Source: Steinernema hermaphroditum | Taxonomy: Eukaryota > Nematoda > Chromadorea > Rhabditida > Steinernematidae | Assembly: GCA_030435675.1 (NCBI GenBank) | Contig: CM059624.1 | Coordinates: 13,478,769 to 13,542,768, forward strand | Direction of reading: 5' to 3' | DNA length: 64,000 nt | Shown here: piece by piece, positions 24,914-35,300 of the stretch | Layout of the letters: each line of letters begins with the position of its first letter | Numbering within the stretch: the first letter of the stretch is position 1 | Translations under genes and position numbers: made by a program | The notes under the pieces: generated by a model | Databases searched by the model: none | The model's input: only the letters and a program-made list of their open reading frames with translations | What the model was told of the DNA's origin: nothing

Positions 24914-26000
24914 GCAGATCAAAGGTATTCGATTTTATGAAGAGAACCTTTTTTTTCTATCCAGAAATGATAGGTTCACTCAATTTTTTTGTGTATTTCA
25001 CGTCATACCTATTACCTGGTAATTCGTGCGCCCTCACCTGCTGATCTCCTGCTCAACAGAGGTCGAAAAAGGCCAGATTGAGGTCCTCCATGATGAAGGC
25101 CTGTCCAATCGTAAACCTTCTTCACCAACAGCCTCCAAATCACACATTACAAATGAGATCATTTTGATTATGGGCATCACCTTCCCTTCAACACTTAGGA
25201 CCCGAATTTGACCTGCATTCGTGCCCAGGGTCCAGAACGACCCGGAAGTCGGGATTTTCGGCCTTTTCCATCGTTTCCATATTGTCGACCGTAGGAAAGA
25301 ATTTTATGTTTTATCTTATGTTTCGCAGAAAAACGTACACAAAAACATACACGAGTATTTTTTTTGTGATGCCCATTAGCACTTAAATGATCTCATTTGC
25401 AAGCCTATGTAATTTTTGACTCAGAAAACGGTGTTTTGCGTGGTTTGGAGGCTCTCAGTTGGGAAGATTTACGCAATTTGACGGTTGGGCAAGCCTCCGG
25501 CATAGAGGACCTCAATCTGGCCCCAAGTAGTATGCAAAGAGTGTGGGCTTATCCGCTTTATAGCTTTTTATTTACATATCTTTCTAAATCTGATCACGTT
25601 AGTTGATTTGATTTGGTAATAGATTTTTTCAAGTTTTTTAGTGTTTTTGATTGTTGCCGTTTTCTTGCTGCATATTGCTGTGAATATCGGCAAACGTACA
25701 CTCTTTGTATCTGGTTACTGTCATTCCAATTTTAGAGTACGAAGTGTGTTTCACTTTTTACTTCAACGGTTCTAGAGAACTCCTTTTACTCTATATTTAC
25801 TGTGAATGATTTCCATTTTCAATTCCGCTTTTTAGTGACGCTCTTTTACTTTTCAATGGATTCACTTCTGTTTTATCTCTTTTCAACTTTAATCACTGGC
25901 GTTGCTTAACTTTGGCGAATAAAAAGGGCAAAATATCTATTAAGATTTATAAAATCAACACTAATTCACAAAACACACACCACAAACCAAATTACCAATA
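24914..26000. other. Intergenic region with Tc1-derived foldback
   Basis: The only structure I can support is the inverted repeat at 25,071-25,525. The rest (25,530-26,000) is T-rich on the plus strand and forms the 3' flank of the minus-strand membrane gene at 26,007-26,663. Confidence 0.6.
25071..25525. mobile_element. Foldback element made of two inverted Tc1-like 5' fragments
   Basis: The left arm (from about 25,071: GGCCAGATTGAGGTCCTCCA...) is matched in inverse orientation by the right arm ending about 25,525 (...GAGGACCTCAATCTGGCC). The matches include GCCTCCAAAYCAC, AATGAGATCATTT and GGGCATCAC blocks and extend over 100-160 bp per arm, with about 190 bp between them. The left arm in the + frame reads EVEKGQIEVLHDEGLSNRK and the right arm in the - frame reads GQIEVLYAGGLPNRQIA. 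Both resemble the N-terminal helix-turn-helix of Tc1/mariner transposases (KGQI..LH..GLS.R.IA). So two copies of one transposase 5' end face each other. Both frames are broken later. Confidence 0.75.
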
Positions 26001-26006
26001 AAACAC

Positions 26007-26663
26007 TTACAGAAATGAGCCTGCCAACCAAGCCCCCGTTGTCAAGATCAGCCAACCGAGGAAGGTGTACCATCTTCCGGTCCCGAGAAAATCTGAAACT
26101 GCATTAAGTAGAATAGAAAATTCGAGTTACCGGCAAAAAGGGCTGAGAGCAGCCCCAAAAGGCACGGAACGATGGAGGTGGCGAGCGCTCGGCAGACAAC
26201 TTCGGTACTTATTATATGGTACTTATCATACAACTTCTTTCTAAGAAGGCAAAATCATAAATGGGTACAAATAAGTTCTCACCCGATGAGGAATATAATA
26301 CCATTAAAGGTGAAGAAGACATATATAAAGCATCTCATATAAACTTCATTCTCTACGATGAAAGATCCAAAGACGTGCGCGCCGATTGTTACAATGAGAC
26401 AGGCCCATGCGTTCCATCGGGCCTCATACAAATCTTCCATATTGGCTAAAAGCAATACTCGAAAAAAGAAAATAAAAAGAGTGTGAAGTACCGGCGTAGA
26501 GGAAGGCGAAACCCATGACAACCGTAGTGGTTATGATGAGTCCATTGAAACCCAACACGAGATATGGCAGGACGTTTACGATATTTGCCACATAATACAA
26601 AATCTGGCACAGGTTGCGGTGCGCGAATTGATATCGCCAAAACTGACCGTCTTCAAAGAACAT
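26007..26663 (-). CDS. Small multi-pass membrane protein, family unknown
   Basis: Four exons on the minus strand, 26,492-26,663, 26,283-26,445, 26,131-26,240 and 26,007-26,092, with GT-AG introns of 46, 42 and 38 nt. The product is 176 residues, mostly hydrophobic. There are about five membrane segments: roughly residues 33-58 (after an FWRYQFAHRNLCQILYY N-terminus), 72-88, 95-112, 126-146 and 155-175. Few charged residues occur outside short loops such as NMEDLYEARW and GKKLYDKYH. The ATG lies directly after TTGTATTTTCAG, so it is either a trans-spliced start or an internal methionine of a longer gene whose first exon I could not find. The annotated stop overlaps a perfect-looking donor (CTGTAAGTG), so a further short exon downstream is possible. 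I do not recognise the family. Confidence 0.65.
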
Positions 26664-27233
26664 CTGAAAATACAATATTTATTAAGTTGGGACTTTGCAA
26701 ATGGGTCACTTTTGAAGCGATTGTTTATCAACGCACAACATATATCTTTTTCTCATAGTATCTACCTTTCGATCATGGTATCTGCCCCGTCAACTCGAGC
26801 TCTCTGAGGGCAAGGCAAGGATTCCATGGTCGACGAAAATTAACCGAAAATAAGTTTCGATCTAGTTTGTTACCACTATTCATCAAAGCGTTTTTCGCTG
26901 ATATTCTTGTTAGTGGAGCGGCACAGCTAGTAATAAGATAGGGCTGTGTAAGTGCTATGTACCCGCTAAACATCAAAAAAAAGGAAAATAAAGAGCTATT
27001 ATGGAGATCAGCCTGACAATATGAGGTTTGGAGCTGTCGCCCTAGAATTGGTTTGTGGTGTGATCCACATTTGCGAATTCTATACTTCAACTCGTACGGT
27101 CAGTCCGTATACATGGCAGTCATGCATGATACCTCCCCAATTTGACCCGTCCTTTGTCTGCTGCCTGTCTTAACCAATTGGAAACGTTCCAATGAACAAA
27201 AAACTCGAGTGTTTTTGCATCTGCTTAGAAACT

Positions 27234-27283
27234 GGCTTTTAGCACTCCACGGGCATGGCACTTTAGCACTCCACGGGCATGAC
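27234..27283. repeat. 24-bp tandem duplication
   Basis: TTTAGCACTCCACGGGCATG is present twice head to tail with a short GCAC spacer. The copies are identical. Confidence 0.85.
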
Positions 27284-27426
27284 AGTAATTTCCTTCGAGA
27301 ACTAAGCCTCAGCCGTGTATGATGTCAATGTTTGCCGCTGCCTATCGCAGAATCCAATCATTTCGGAGCTCACCCAAGGTCAGGCATGTCCGGTTATCCA
27401 GGAGGTAGGTTGGGGAGCATGAAAAT

Positions 27427-28140
27427 ATACAGGTTGATCCACATAAATACTGCTACTCTAGGAAATTTTGTCATATAGTTTCACAGAACGAACCAAACGA
27501 GAATACTTTTATACCGTTCGCAAGAGGATGAAGTTCTGAATAGGATACATGTAATCGCATCCAAACTGCCCACCCGTAGTGGCTATAGAGGCGTTAAGAT
27601 GTTTCCGTAAATTCTTCAACATGCTCGAGTAAAGTGACTTGTGCTTGATGCTTGCACAGGCCTTCAGCGCACAATGTCGCAAACAGAAAAATCCAGAGTG
27701 TTCAGGTCGGGCAAGTTCAAAAGCCGAACATCCTTGTCCATTCTGGCCCCAGAAAACCGGAGAAAGTGACCTCGAGGCAGTTCAGATTGTTCTTCGTGAT
27801 GTGGGTAGGGTATTGCCCTATCCTGATGGAGCCTTCATTCGAAGTTTCTCGCATTCTCCTTCGTCCAAGGAATCTCGACAAAAAAGTCAGCTCTGGGGAA
27901 GTTTCCGCGTTGACGTTAACCTATCTTGGGGTGAAAATGAATCCGGCGTAACCCGGACTCGGAAATTCCCACCCCCCCATCGCACTTTTTGGAGAAGTGG
28001 ATTTTTTGCACTCTCACAGTGCGCAACGAACCTTTCTGCAACAGTCCGCGGTGATTCTATGAGTTTCAAGTGGGGTCCACGGCGAATATGTTGTCGAATG
28101 AAATAGATGAAATCACACCGGAACATGACAGCACGCATCT
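27427..28140 (-). pseudogene. Decayed mariner-type transposon
   Basis: The left end TACAGGTTGATCCACATAAA (27,430-27,449) is a mariner-like terminus (TACAGG...TCCA.ATAA). Reading the minus strand from about 28,130, fragments in conserved mariner order appear in shifting frames: QDRAIPYPHHEEQSELPRGH (the QDxAPxH catalytic block), then LNLPDLNTLDFSVCDIVR (the SPDLNPLDFxxW block), then KACASIKHKSLYSSMLKNLR (the KxxxxxHxSxxxLK block). Multiple frameshifts separate them, so the gene is dead. The matching right terminus was not found; 28,173-28,206 carries an unrelated perfect hairpin. Identification rests on the ordered motifs and the left terminus. Confidence 0.7.
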
Positions 28141-28172
28141 TGCAGAATTTCCAGAACAGTCTTGACGCCTAT

Positions 28173-28206
28173 AGCACACGATACGAAGTATCGCATCGTG
28201 TGCTTT
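28173..28206 (+). other. Perfect hairpin followed by a T run
   Basis: AGCACACGATACGAAGTATC continues to GCATCGTGTGCTTTTTT. The outer 10-bp stem AGCACACGAT/ATCGTGTGCT is perfect, an inner CGATAC/GTATCG pairing is also possible, and T6 follows directly. On the plus strand this looks like a terminator or a short Pol III-type hairpin RNA. It lies just past the mariner relic, so it may instead be part of that element. Confidence 0.45.
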
Positions 28207-28209
28207 TTT

Positions 28210-29250
28210 CCTGTTTTTTTTTTTTTGCTCCACTTGTAGATTTCACTAAAAAACAAGAAAAAAGTGTAAATAAGACGAACGCCATAAGCTATTACTCTGA
28301 AATTTTGATTGCCACTATGACACTTCTTATTTGCTCACAAATTTTGTAATTCATAAACGTCGTTTCTGTCGTTTCCTTCTGTATCACAAATGTCACCGGT
28401 TCGTCGGAGCTCTGTGCATGGGACTCAAGTGTCTCAACAACAAGGTCGTTTCATGTTTTGGTCCATATTACAGAATTCTATAATTAAAAATCAAGTGTTT
28501 TTTCGATTCGAAAAATCGTAAATCGTGTTTTTTCTATCATCACCTTGGGATACCGCTTCACTGCAGCATTCAACGGGATGAACGGTGGCATAGTTTAGCG
28601 GTTCAGTTTCATCCGCATCGAATGTTAATGAGTATTTATCGGATCCAATTACACAGCGAGCTCATTCACGGGTCTCGATTATTCAGGTAGGTCGTGTGAC
28701 GCGACAAAATTTTGCCTGATATTCCCTTCTATGCTGAATTGCTGCGAATCTGTCCGAGGTAGCATATGAAGTATGTTCGCTAATGTACTTCTATACACCT
28801 GGCCAAGTCATCGTCCGACTTTCCCACGTCGTCAACTCAAATACGCCTGTTACAGCAATGTTTAAATCGAGCAAACCCTTGCCTCAACTCCGATCACTAT
28901 ACCCCTCCGCAGAGCCCTTACGGACGAGAATCATGGATGAGATTTTATTATTATTACGAATGAGATCGGTTGAAAAATTTCGTGTCAAAAAAAATTTTTG
29001 TGAGCTGACTTCGGCCCTGGTCACATCAGGGAAGCTAGATGACAACGAGTGGTGAATACGGTTTGAAACCTTTCTTGTTACTCAATAAGACCAAGAGTGT
29101 AAAATCGTACAAAACAGCACATAGCAAAACTGTGGACTCTGAGAGAACGTCGACAGGCGCGGAAACCATCCTCTAAATGTTGAGAAAAGGGTGTTCAATA
29201 AGTCGTAAACAAATAGGTAAGTAGAGTAAAAAAGAACGCACATTATCTGC
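28210..29250. other. Intergenic region
   Basis: No gene, repeat family member or structured motif could be supported apart from homopolymer T and A runs. Confidence 0.5.
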
Positions 29251-29251
29251 C

Positions 29252-30515
29252 TGTTTATTCGTGCGGCTTGTTATAACAAACAATTGCAGTGCTATTTAGA
29301 AGACAATAATAGCGCCGGGAAATTGCAGACTCATGTTCCGTACTCGGAGAGGGCACGAGAAGTAGCTTTCTACTCTTCGCTGTGAGTAGTGCCGTAATTC
29401 GGGGATAACGATGACCTCGAAACTGACTATTCCTAAAGCATAGCCTGTGATCATGATCGCCCATATAACACATGTCAAGAGGGCCGAATAGGCCTGGAAA
29501 ATTTCGACAGGTTCCCTTATGAGCTGAAATAAGAAGGATTCGACAAAGCCTGAGGTTTCAGACGTACTTTGCCGTGGTACTTCATCCAAAAGTCGTCGTC
29601 CTGTTTGATGTAGAGTTTCTCGTAAAGAAAGACGATCTTTGCAATAATGTCTTCATTGGTGGATGCGTCCTCAAACCACCCGGCTTTTAGAGCTGGAGTG
29701 TTCTCCTTCTTGAGCTGCCGCCATGCTCTTTCTAGATATCACGTTTTATTTATAGCAGCTCGTGTGATCACCTTGTTCTACGGCGCTGTCATGAAAGCGC
29801 GTGGCGATTAGCTGTGTCGCTTTTGCATCGAAGGCTCGAAGCTTCTGTTCCATCACCTTCAGATCGTAATCTGTGTCGATGCTGTAGGGAAAGAATTCGC
29901 TCTTCGTTCCGAACATCATGTTGGCAAACTCGAAATTTAGCATGTTCAACCTCTCGGAGGCGACGTCTTCTATCGAATTAGGGAAGACGGTGGATGAACA
30001 GTCGAGCATCGCTTGGAATAGCTTCTTGTTTAGAAAGTGGTGACTTTCGGGAAATCTGTGGGTCGGACCAAAGTGAAACACTTGAAACCAGTACTTCAAC
30101 TCTAAACGTTGTTCGAACAGAATAGCATATTCTTTTTGGATATCTTTAAACCCTAAAATGCTTTTGAATATTGTGAATCAATCAAATTAAATAACCTTTA
30201 CATGGATATTCACAGAGCACTGGAACCAGTAAGACGCTCAGAAGTGCTAATTGTATGTGCATCGGCGATGGACTGAGGAATGGAACTCAAATGTCATGCT
30301 TCATTTCTGTTGTCTCAATGTGCAATGCTGACGTGTTAAGATTTACGAATTTTGTTCACACAATATCCGTTGCTATGGTATCGTTGAGGTGCTTCATTTA
30401 TGTTTCCAGTAATGTCCAGTAATTTGTCCAGTAATGATAGGTTCGCTTGTTTTTTCCGCCGTTTAAGGCGATCTACAAATTTTTGAAAGAATGAATTTCA
30501 CGACTGGAAAGAGCA
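29252..30515. repeat. Segmental duplication, right copy
   Basis: Right copy of the duplication described at 23,609-24,905, same orientation. It ends upstream of the gene near AATTTTTGAAAGAATGAATTTCA, matching CATTTTTGAAAGAACGGATTTCA in the left copy. Confidence 0.85.
29296..30262 (-). CDS. Signal-peptide protein with one C-terminal hydrophobic segment, copy 2
   Basis: This is the paralogue of 23,646-24,613 with the same four-exon structure: 30,196-30,262, 29,772-30,152, 29,568-29,731 and 29,296-29,523. Exon lengths (67, 381, 164, 228 nt) are identical to copy 1, and introns are 43, 40 and 44 nt, giving 279 residues with no stop or frameshift. Exon 1 again encodes a signal peptide. The protein differs from copy 1 by scattered substitutions, except that the hydrophobic segment is markedly different (TCVIWAIMITGYALG against TCVMWISFLVNYSLG). 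In contrast, the last roughly 147 bp of exon 4 appear identical between copies. Both genes look functional. Family and function are unknown. Confidence 0.75.
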
Positions 30516-31610
30516 TGGAAAATAACTGCAGAGCATTTCCCGATCAAAGGCAATCGATGAGAATTTTTAAATTTTTAAAATATATGCAAACTTCATTCAC
30601 ACATCGCCTGGTTGTCTGCGAATATTTCTTGTTTTCTTTGTTGTTGTTTCGAAGTTCATTCTGCAGTTTTAATAGCAAAATAACGGCCAACACTCGCAAT
30701 AATAGTAGCATAATAGCAATAATAGCCAAACTTCTGGTTCAAAAACTGGTGACAATTCAAGAACAACGCCGGACAGAATCGGGAAATCACGGTGCCCTGG
30801 GATCGGAAGGAGACGTCTCCGAATAAGATAGGGCGAGGCGAGCAATGAAATGAAGACTAGCTGTCAATGGCTTTGATAGTAGCTGTTTTTGTTATTATTA
30901 ATTTGTCCGTTGCGATAATTTTTTTTTATTTTTATTGAATTTTTAGAACGGAATTATTGGTAATTTTTTCGGCCTTTTTTTCCGAATGGTCGGTCAAAAA
31001 TACCATTGGCTATTTGCTATTAGAGCTACAGTGGCGGAAATATATATATTATCGTGCCTTGCATGTCGTATCATATCGTCTTTGCCCGCAGGCTATAATG
31101 AAGAACGTTTTCTTTTCATGCACGGGAAACATTCGGTAAAGAAAACGTTGACATTCAAGCTGTTCCAATTTTGTATTTTGGTTTTGCGTGCGTCAATGGA
31201 CAGGTGCCTTGCAACAGTTGGCATCTGAAGTCAGGTGAATAAGCGAATAATTGGCTATTTCACTCTTCGTTTCTGCTTAGCGCGCTGTCATAATTGACTT
31301 GATTTCCATCTGCCGCTTTGACGTTTGCCATTTACACAACCGGAAATTGAGTCGATTTTGCAGATGTCTCACTTCAGATGAAATGTCAGTTAGCTCAACT
31401 AAGTGTGGGGACAGTATATAACTGGTCTAAGACTATTAAATGTTACGGAGACAAACCACATAACATAATAATAGACTTCCTGCTCAGGGAAGATCGAACG
31501 AAGGGAAACCCTTTGGTAGACAGTCCCCTTATCATAGCTTGTACTGGTCGTGCACTCGCAATAGCACAACACCTTTGTTGCATTTTTGAATTGTGGTTAT
31601 TTCATGGTCT
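30516..31610. other. Intergenic region
   Basis: AT-rich with an ATAATAGC-type short repeat near 30,670-30,730. No gene supported. Confidence 0.5.
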
Positions 31611-32147
31611 TTCATTTGTGTTCCCAGTGATCGGTCGGGTCGTCCACTCGCTCTTTCTGAGGCTGTCTGGGGCCGACTGAGTTGAGTGAGCGGTCGTTTT
31701 CGGCCGTCATTGTTGGTTGCATAGTGATCGCCCCGGCTCCCAGAAGGCCTGGAACACCAGGGAGCCGTAGTTCCAACGTCTTGCCAAGAAGCCCGTCACT
31801 GCCGCCCGACTCCACCCGCGCCGCCAGAGAAGCCGAAGAAGCGTTACAACTCCGAAGTCTGTGCCGCCAGTTGCCTTGATGGTTCCCGGTTTGCCCGTTG
31901 TGCTCCACCGACGCGTTTCGCTTGCATGCCTGTTCTTCACTCGTGCCGCCCACGGAAGCTGCCGAAGAAGCTTCTCAACTCCGACGTCCGCGCTGCCACC
32001 CGAGCTGAAGATGGGCTTGCTGTGTTCTACCGTCTCCGGGGTCAACTCTTCGCCTCTCTGATGCCCGCGCACACTGATGGGATCGTCGCCTTCTACTCTG
32101 ATGCTGTGCCCTGCGCCGAAGCCAGAAGACCGACGACTACGGAGTGA
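31611..32147 (-). mobile_element. Family R copy carrying an open frame on the plus strand
   Basis: The left end TTCATTTGTGTTCCCAGTGATCGGTCGGG and following TCCACTCGCTC are the family terminal motif. The hairpin core lies near 31,735-31,772 in the orientation opposite to the 20.5-kb copy, which it otherwise matches closely. The far terminal repeat is lost after GAAGCCAGAAG (about 32,128). On the plus strand a continuous frame runs from about 31,757 to 32,147, with an in-frame ATG at 31,926, and carries an internal repeat (PKKRYNSEVCAAS and PKKLLNSDVRAAT) followed by EDGLAVFYRLRGQLFASLMP. The same frame is broken in the 20.5-kb copy by a deletion. Whether it is translated is unknown; it could be a captured exon. 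Confidence 0.65.
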
Positions 32148-32221
32148 CAATGTGCTTTTTGTGCATTTATATGACGTCTTGCAAGGCGTAAGCCTTAGAT
32201 ACGAGAAATAAACTCGTAAAC

Positions 32222-32345
32222 TCGTTATTTCATTTGTGTCCCCAGCGATCGGTCGGGTCCACTCGTTCTCTCTGAGGTCCGCCAAATGATTTGAGTTAGC
32301 GTTCGTTCTCGGCCGTCGTTGCTGACGCGATGATGTTGGAACGGT
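32222..32345 (-). repeat. Family R terminal fragment
   Basis: Begins TTCATTTGTGTCCCCAGCGATCGGTCGGGTCCACTCG, giving the cleanest version of the family terminus in the window, followed by TTCGTTCTCGGCCGTCGTTG and then unrelated sequence. Only about 120 bp are retained. Confidence 0.7.
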
Positions 32346-35300
32346 GAAACGGTGAAACTGGTGAAATATATTACCAAAATATACGCAAAATATATTTTAG
32401 AAACATAATTATGAAATATCTACATTTCATTGTTAAACTGGTCTATGGTAGCCGAGTGGATATAGAGGTTCGAAAGCTCTTCATTTCCATTGTCTCCGAA
32501 TAGGCGTTTCACCAGATTGATGCAGAAGGGACAGAGCTAACTGAAAACAGGTACGTGATCAAAAGAACATGGATGACTCACATGGAGGCTTCGTCCTTCG
32601 GTTTTCTAGTTCGGATCTGAAAGTAGGTGGACACTTCTGTCATCACCTCCCAGTGGTTAGATCCCGTTTTCCTCACGTTGTCGATGAACAACATCTCAAT
32701 TTACCTTCAGCCACTATAGAAATTTGAAGGAGTCCGACCTCTTTCTCCATCAACCACTACATATGGCGACTCTCAAGATATACTCATTGATGACCTTATA
32801 AAGAGTGTTCACTACAAGCCACATAAAATACTGATAGACTTCTTGTTTTTCTGCCAGATTCAAAACGATTTATGCGCTGTTGTAGTGGTGATGTGTGCTG
32901 TTTACACTAATCGATATGTAACACAATAGATTCATGAGTATAATCTTGGAGCCATGGGAATAATGGGGATAAGTGCATTACTCAAAAATGGCAACAGCCA
33001 TTCACGAAGAATCTGTGTCTTTGGTTGTTCCTACGTTTTCTTTAAGAGTAAGTTTGCACCAGTCAGTATCTTAGGAGTTGAGTTGTTCGACAGTCCTGTG
33101 TATATGATCTTAATTATACAAAGCAGCATAAAAGATCTCACACCAATTTTAATTATTCATTTTTTTGGTAATTTGTTTCAAATCTCACACGACCTCTCAA
33201 ATATACATTCTCAGCGTCTCCTCTCTTATATTGCAGCTATAAATCATGGTCTTCCGGTCCCGGAAATTCTCGGAATGAACGCTTCGCCGAAGCGCTATTT
33301 TTGCAAGGCTGGACAGGAAACATTTGCTACTTTATCACGGAAATGCGGGGGTCCCCATAAGAGCTAATCGAATTCACTCTGCAGGTGCATGAATGATCGC
33401 CCGGATTGGATTAGTGAAGTGAGCGTGAAACGCCTGCGAAAAGGCGACCTTCCTTGACCCCTATTGAAGTTGTTGTGCGGCATAGGTGAACGTGTTTTCT
33501 GAGTGTCTTCAAGACGATCGCAAGACACAACTCTTTATCAAAATACAGACATTGAGTGCGCATTGAATAAGTAATCATTGGTGGGGCGTTTCCGATTGTT
33601 TTGTAATTTTTGGAATCAATCATCTGCAAAGGAGAGACAAATGTGTGTAAGAACAACTGCAAATAACACAAATAAAGAAGCGTTTTTTGTACTTTTGTTC
33701 TTCGACACGAAAACTCACAAGAAAGACAACAACTTCTTCATTGAGATCAAGCTCATCCAAAACACCGAAACCTTCATAACGTCCGTGTTCATGAAACCCT
33801 AATTAATAATATGATTTTTGCGGGCGGCTTCTCGCACCCGAACTTTCTTCCAGCTCATTCAAGCAAACGATCAGCGTTAGTTCTTGGACCCAAACAGGAA
33901 AAAGAAGTCTCTTGAATGTCTTTATATGTGGATGTTTACAGCATTTAAGTACCCAATACAGTTCATAAAAGTTGTAGTTTCTTCTTTTTTACATTCACTG
34001 ACGACGTCCAGAGACCATTTCAGAGATCCTTCAGAGACCATTTCATTTCCACGCTTCATCAAGGAAGGGTCGTATCAAATGACTATCATCATGACTACCA
34101 TGTACACAGAGATCCATTATAGGGTCGAGTTGACGATCCAAAGAGTGGATGGAAAAAAGTAAAACAATCTGTATTGCATCTTGATAAACTCGTTTGATAA
34201 AATCGTTTGAAAAATGGACCAATTCGAACGTGCCGATGGAATTAATCGGCGTGCGGTCAAAATCGCCAAAAAAATGGCGGAAGGGCGAGCCCTGTAGTCT
34301 TGACAGCTTCGCTGATATCCTAGCACTTTTGACCGCCTAAATTCCTAGTTATGGAGTTCATCGACACAATTTCAGGTCACCTTGTCCCTGTAGCAAAATT
34401 GTCAAGATATGTTATTGGTGAGTTCTATGTTCCGGGTTCGAACTCTTAATCAAAATAAATAATGTATTCCGCTACATTCATCCACTGAACAGCATTACTA
34501 ACATTCTCGGCATTTTTGGCGATTTTGACCGCCAACCGGTTTAATCATCCTCATTGAAGCGATCGATGTCGAATACGCTTAAAAATTAAGGTGCTCAACG
34601 GTTTAGCGCCGGATTGACCCTGATGACGATGAAGGTGAAAGATCAACTCATCTATCCAGTGAAAGGACAGCGACCAACTTGCATGTGACACCTGCTTTTG
34701 ATAAATTGGGCAAAGTGACATCAAAGTGCATGGCTAGACTCCATGTCCAAAATAGAACACGCCATACATCATCGCGCCAAGTATAACAATGATGAATTTG
34801 ATCGTGCCTAATAAGGAAATGTCAAAAGGGCAAAGGGCCATAGATAAAGATATATAACCTCGTTTTGACTAATATCTCTGTCGTGATGATTCCTAAATGG
34901 AACTTTTCTGAATGAAATGTCATTGAGACTTTTCTAAACGAACGGATGCATTCATAGGATGCATTCAAATGTGAAATCATTGATGACTCACCTACCATCA
35001 AAGGATATTACGGATCACAATCGAAGTTGGAGCAAAAATAACACCGAAGAAAGTATGGTTTTACCAAAGGTGAATGTGTATGATTTCAAACGATGTATGA
35101 TTTTCTGCTTCGCTAACAAACGCCACCATGTCTCCGACATTTCTTTTACAAACACGCGTCGTACGTCATCCTTTTTGTCAGAGATGTGCTCGGGTTGAAC
35201 CAAAAGATCACATTGTTCTAGAACAGACCAAATTTAGTCCTGCTTAGTCTTATCAGCTTCGTTGATATCCCAGGCGGTCTCGCGTCAACTCATGCCCGCG

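Noticed and set aside
27639..28106. 155-codon plus-strand open frame
   Set aside because: It is antisense to the decayed mariner transposase, whose motifs are recognisable on the minus strand.
32954..33367. 137-codon plus-strand frame with hydrophobic stretches
   Set aside because: Low-complexity hydrophobic text from AT-rich DNA, with no paralogue, motif or signal-peptide-like organisation at the start.
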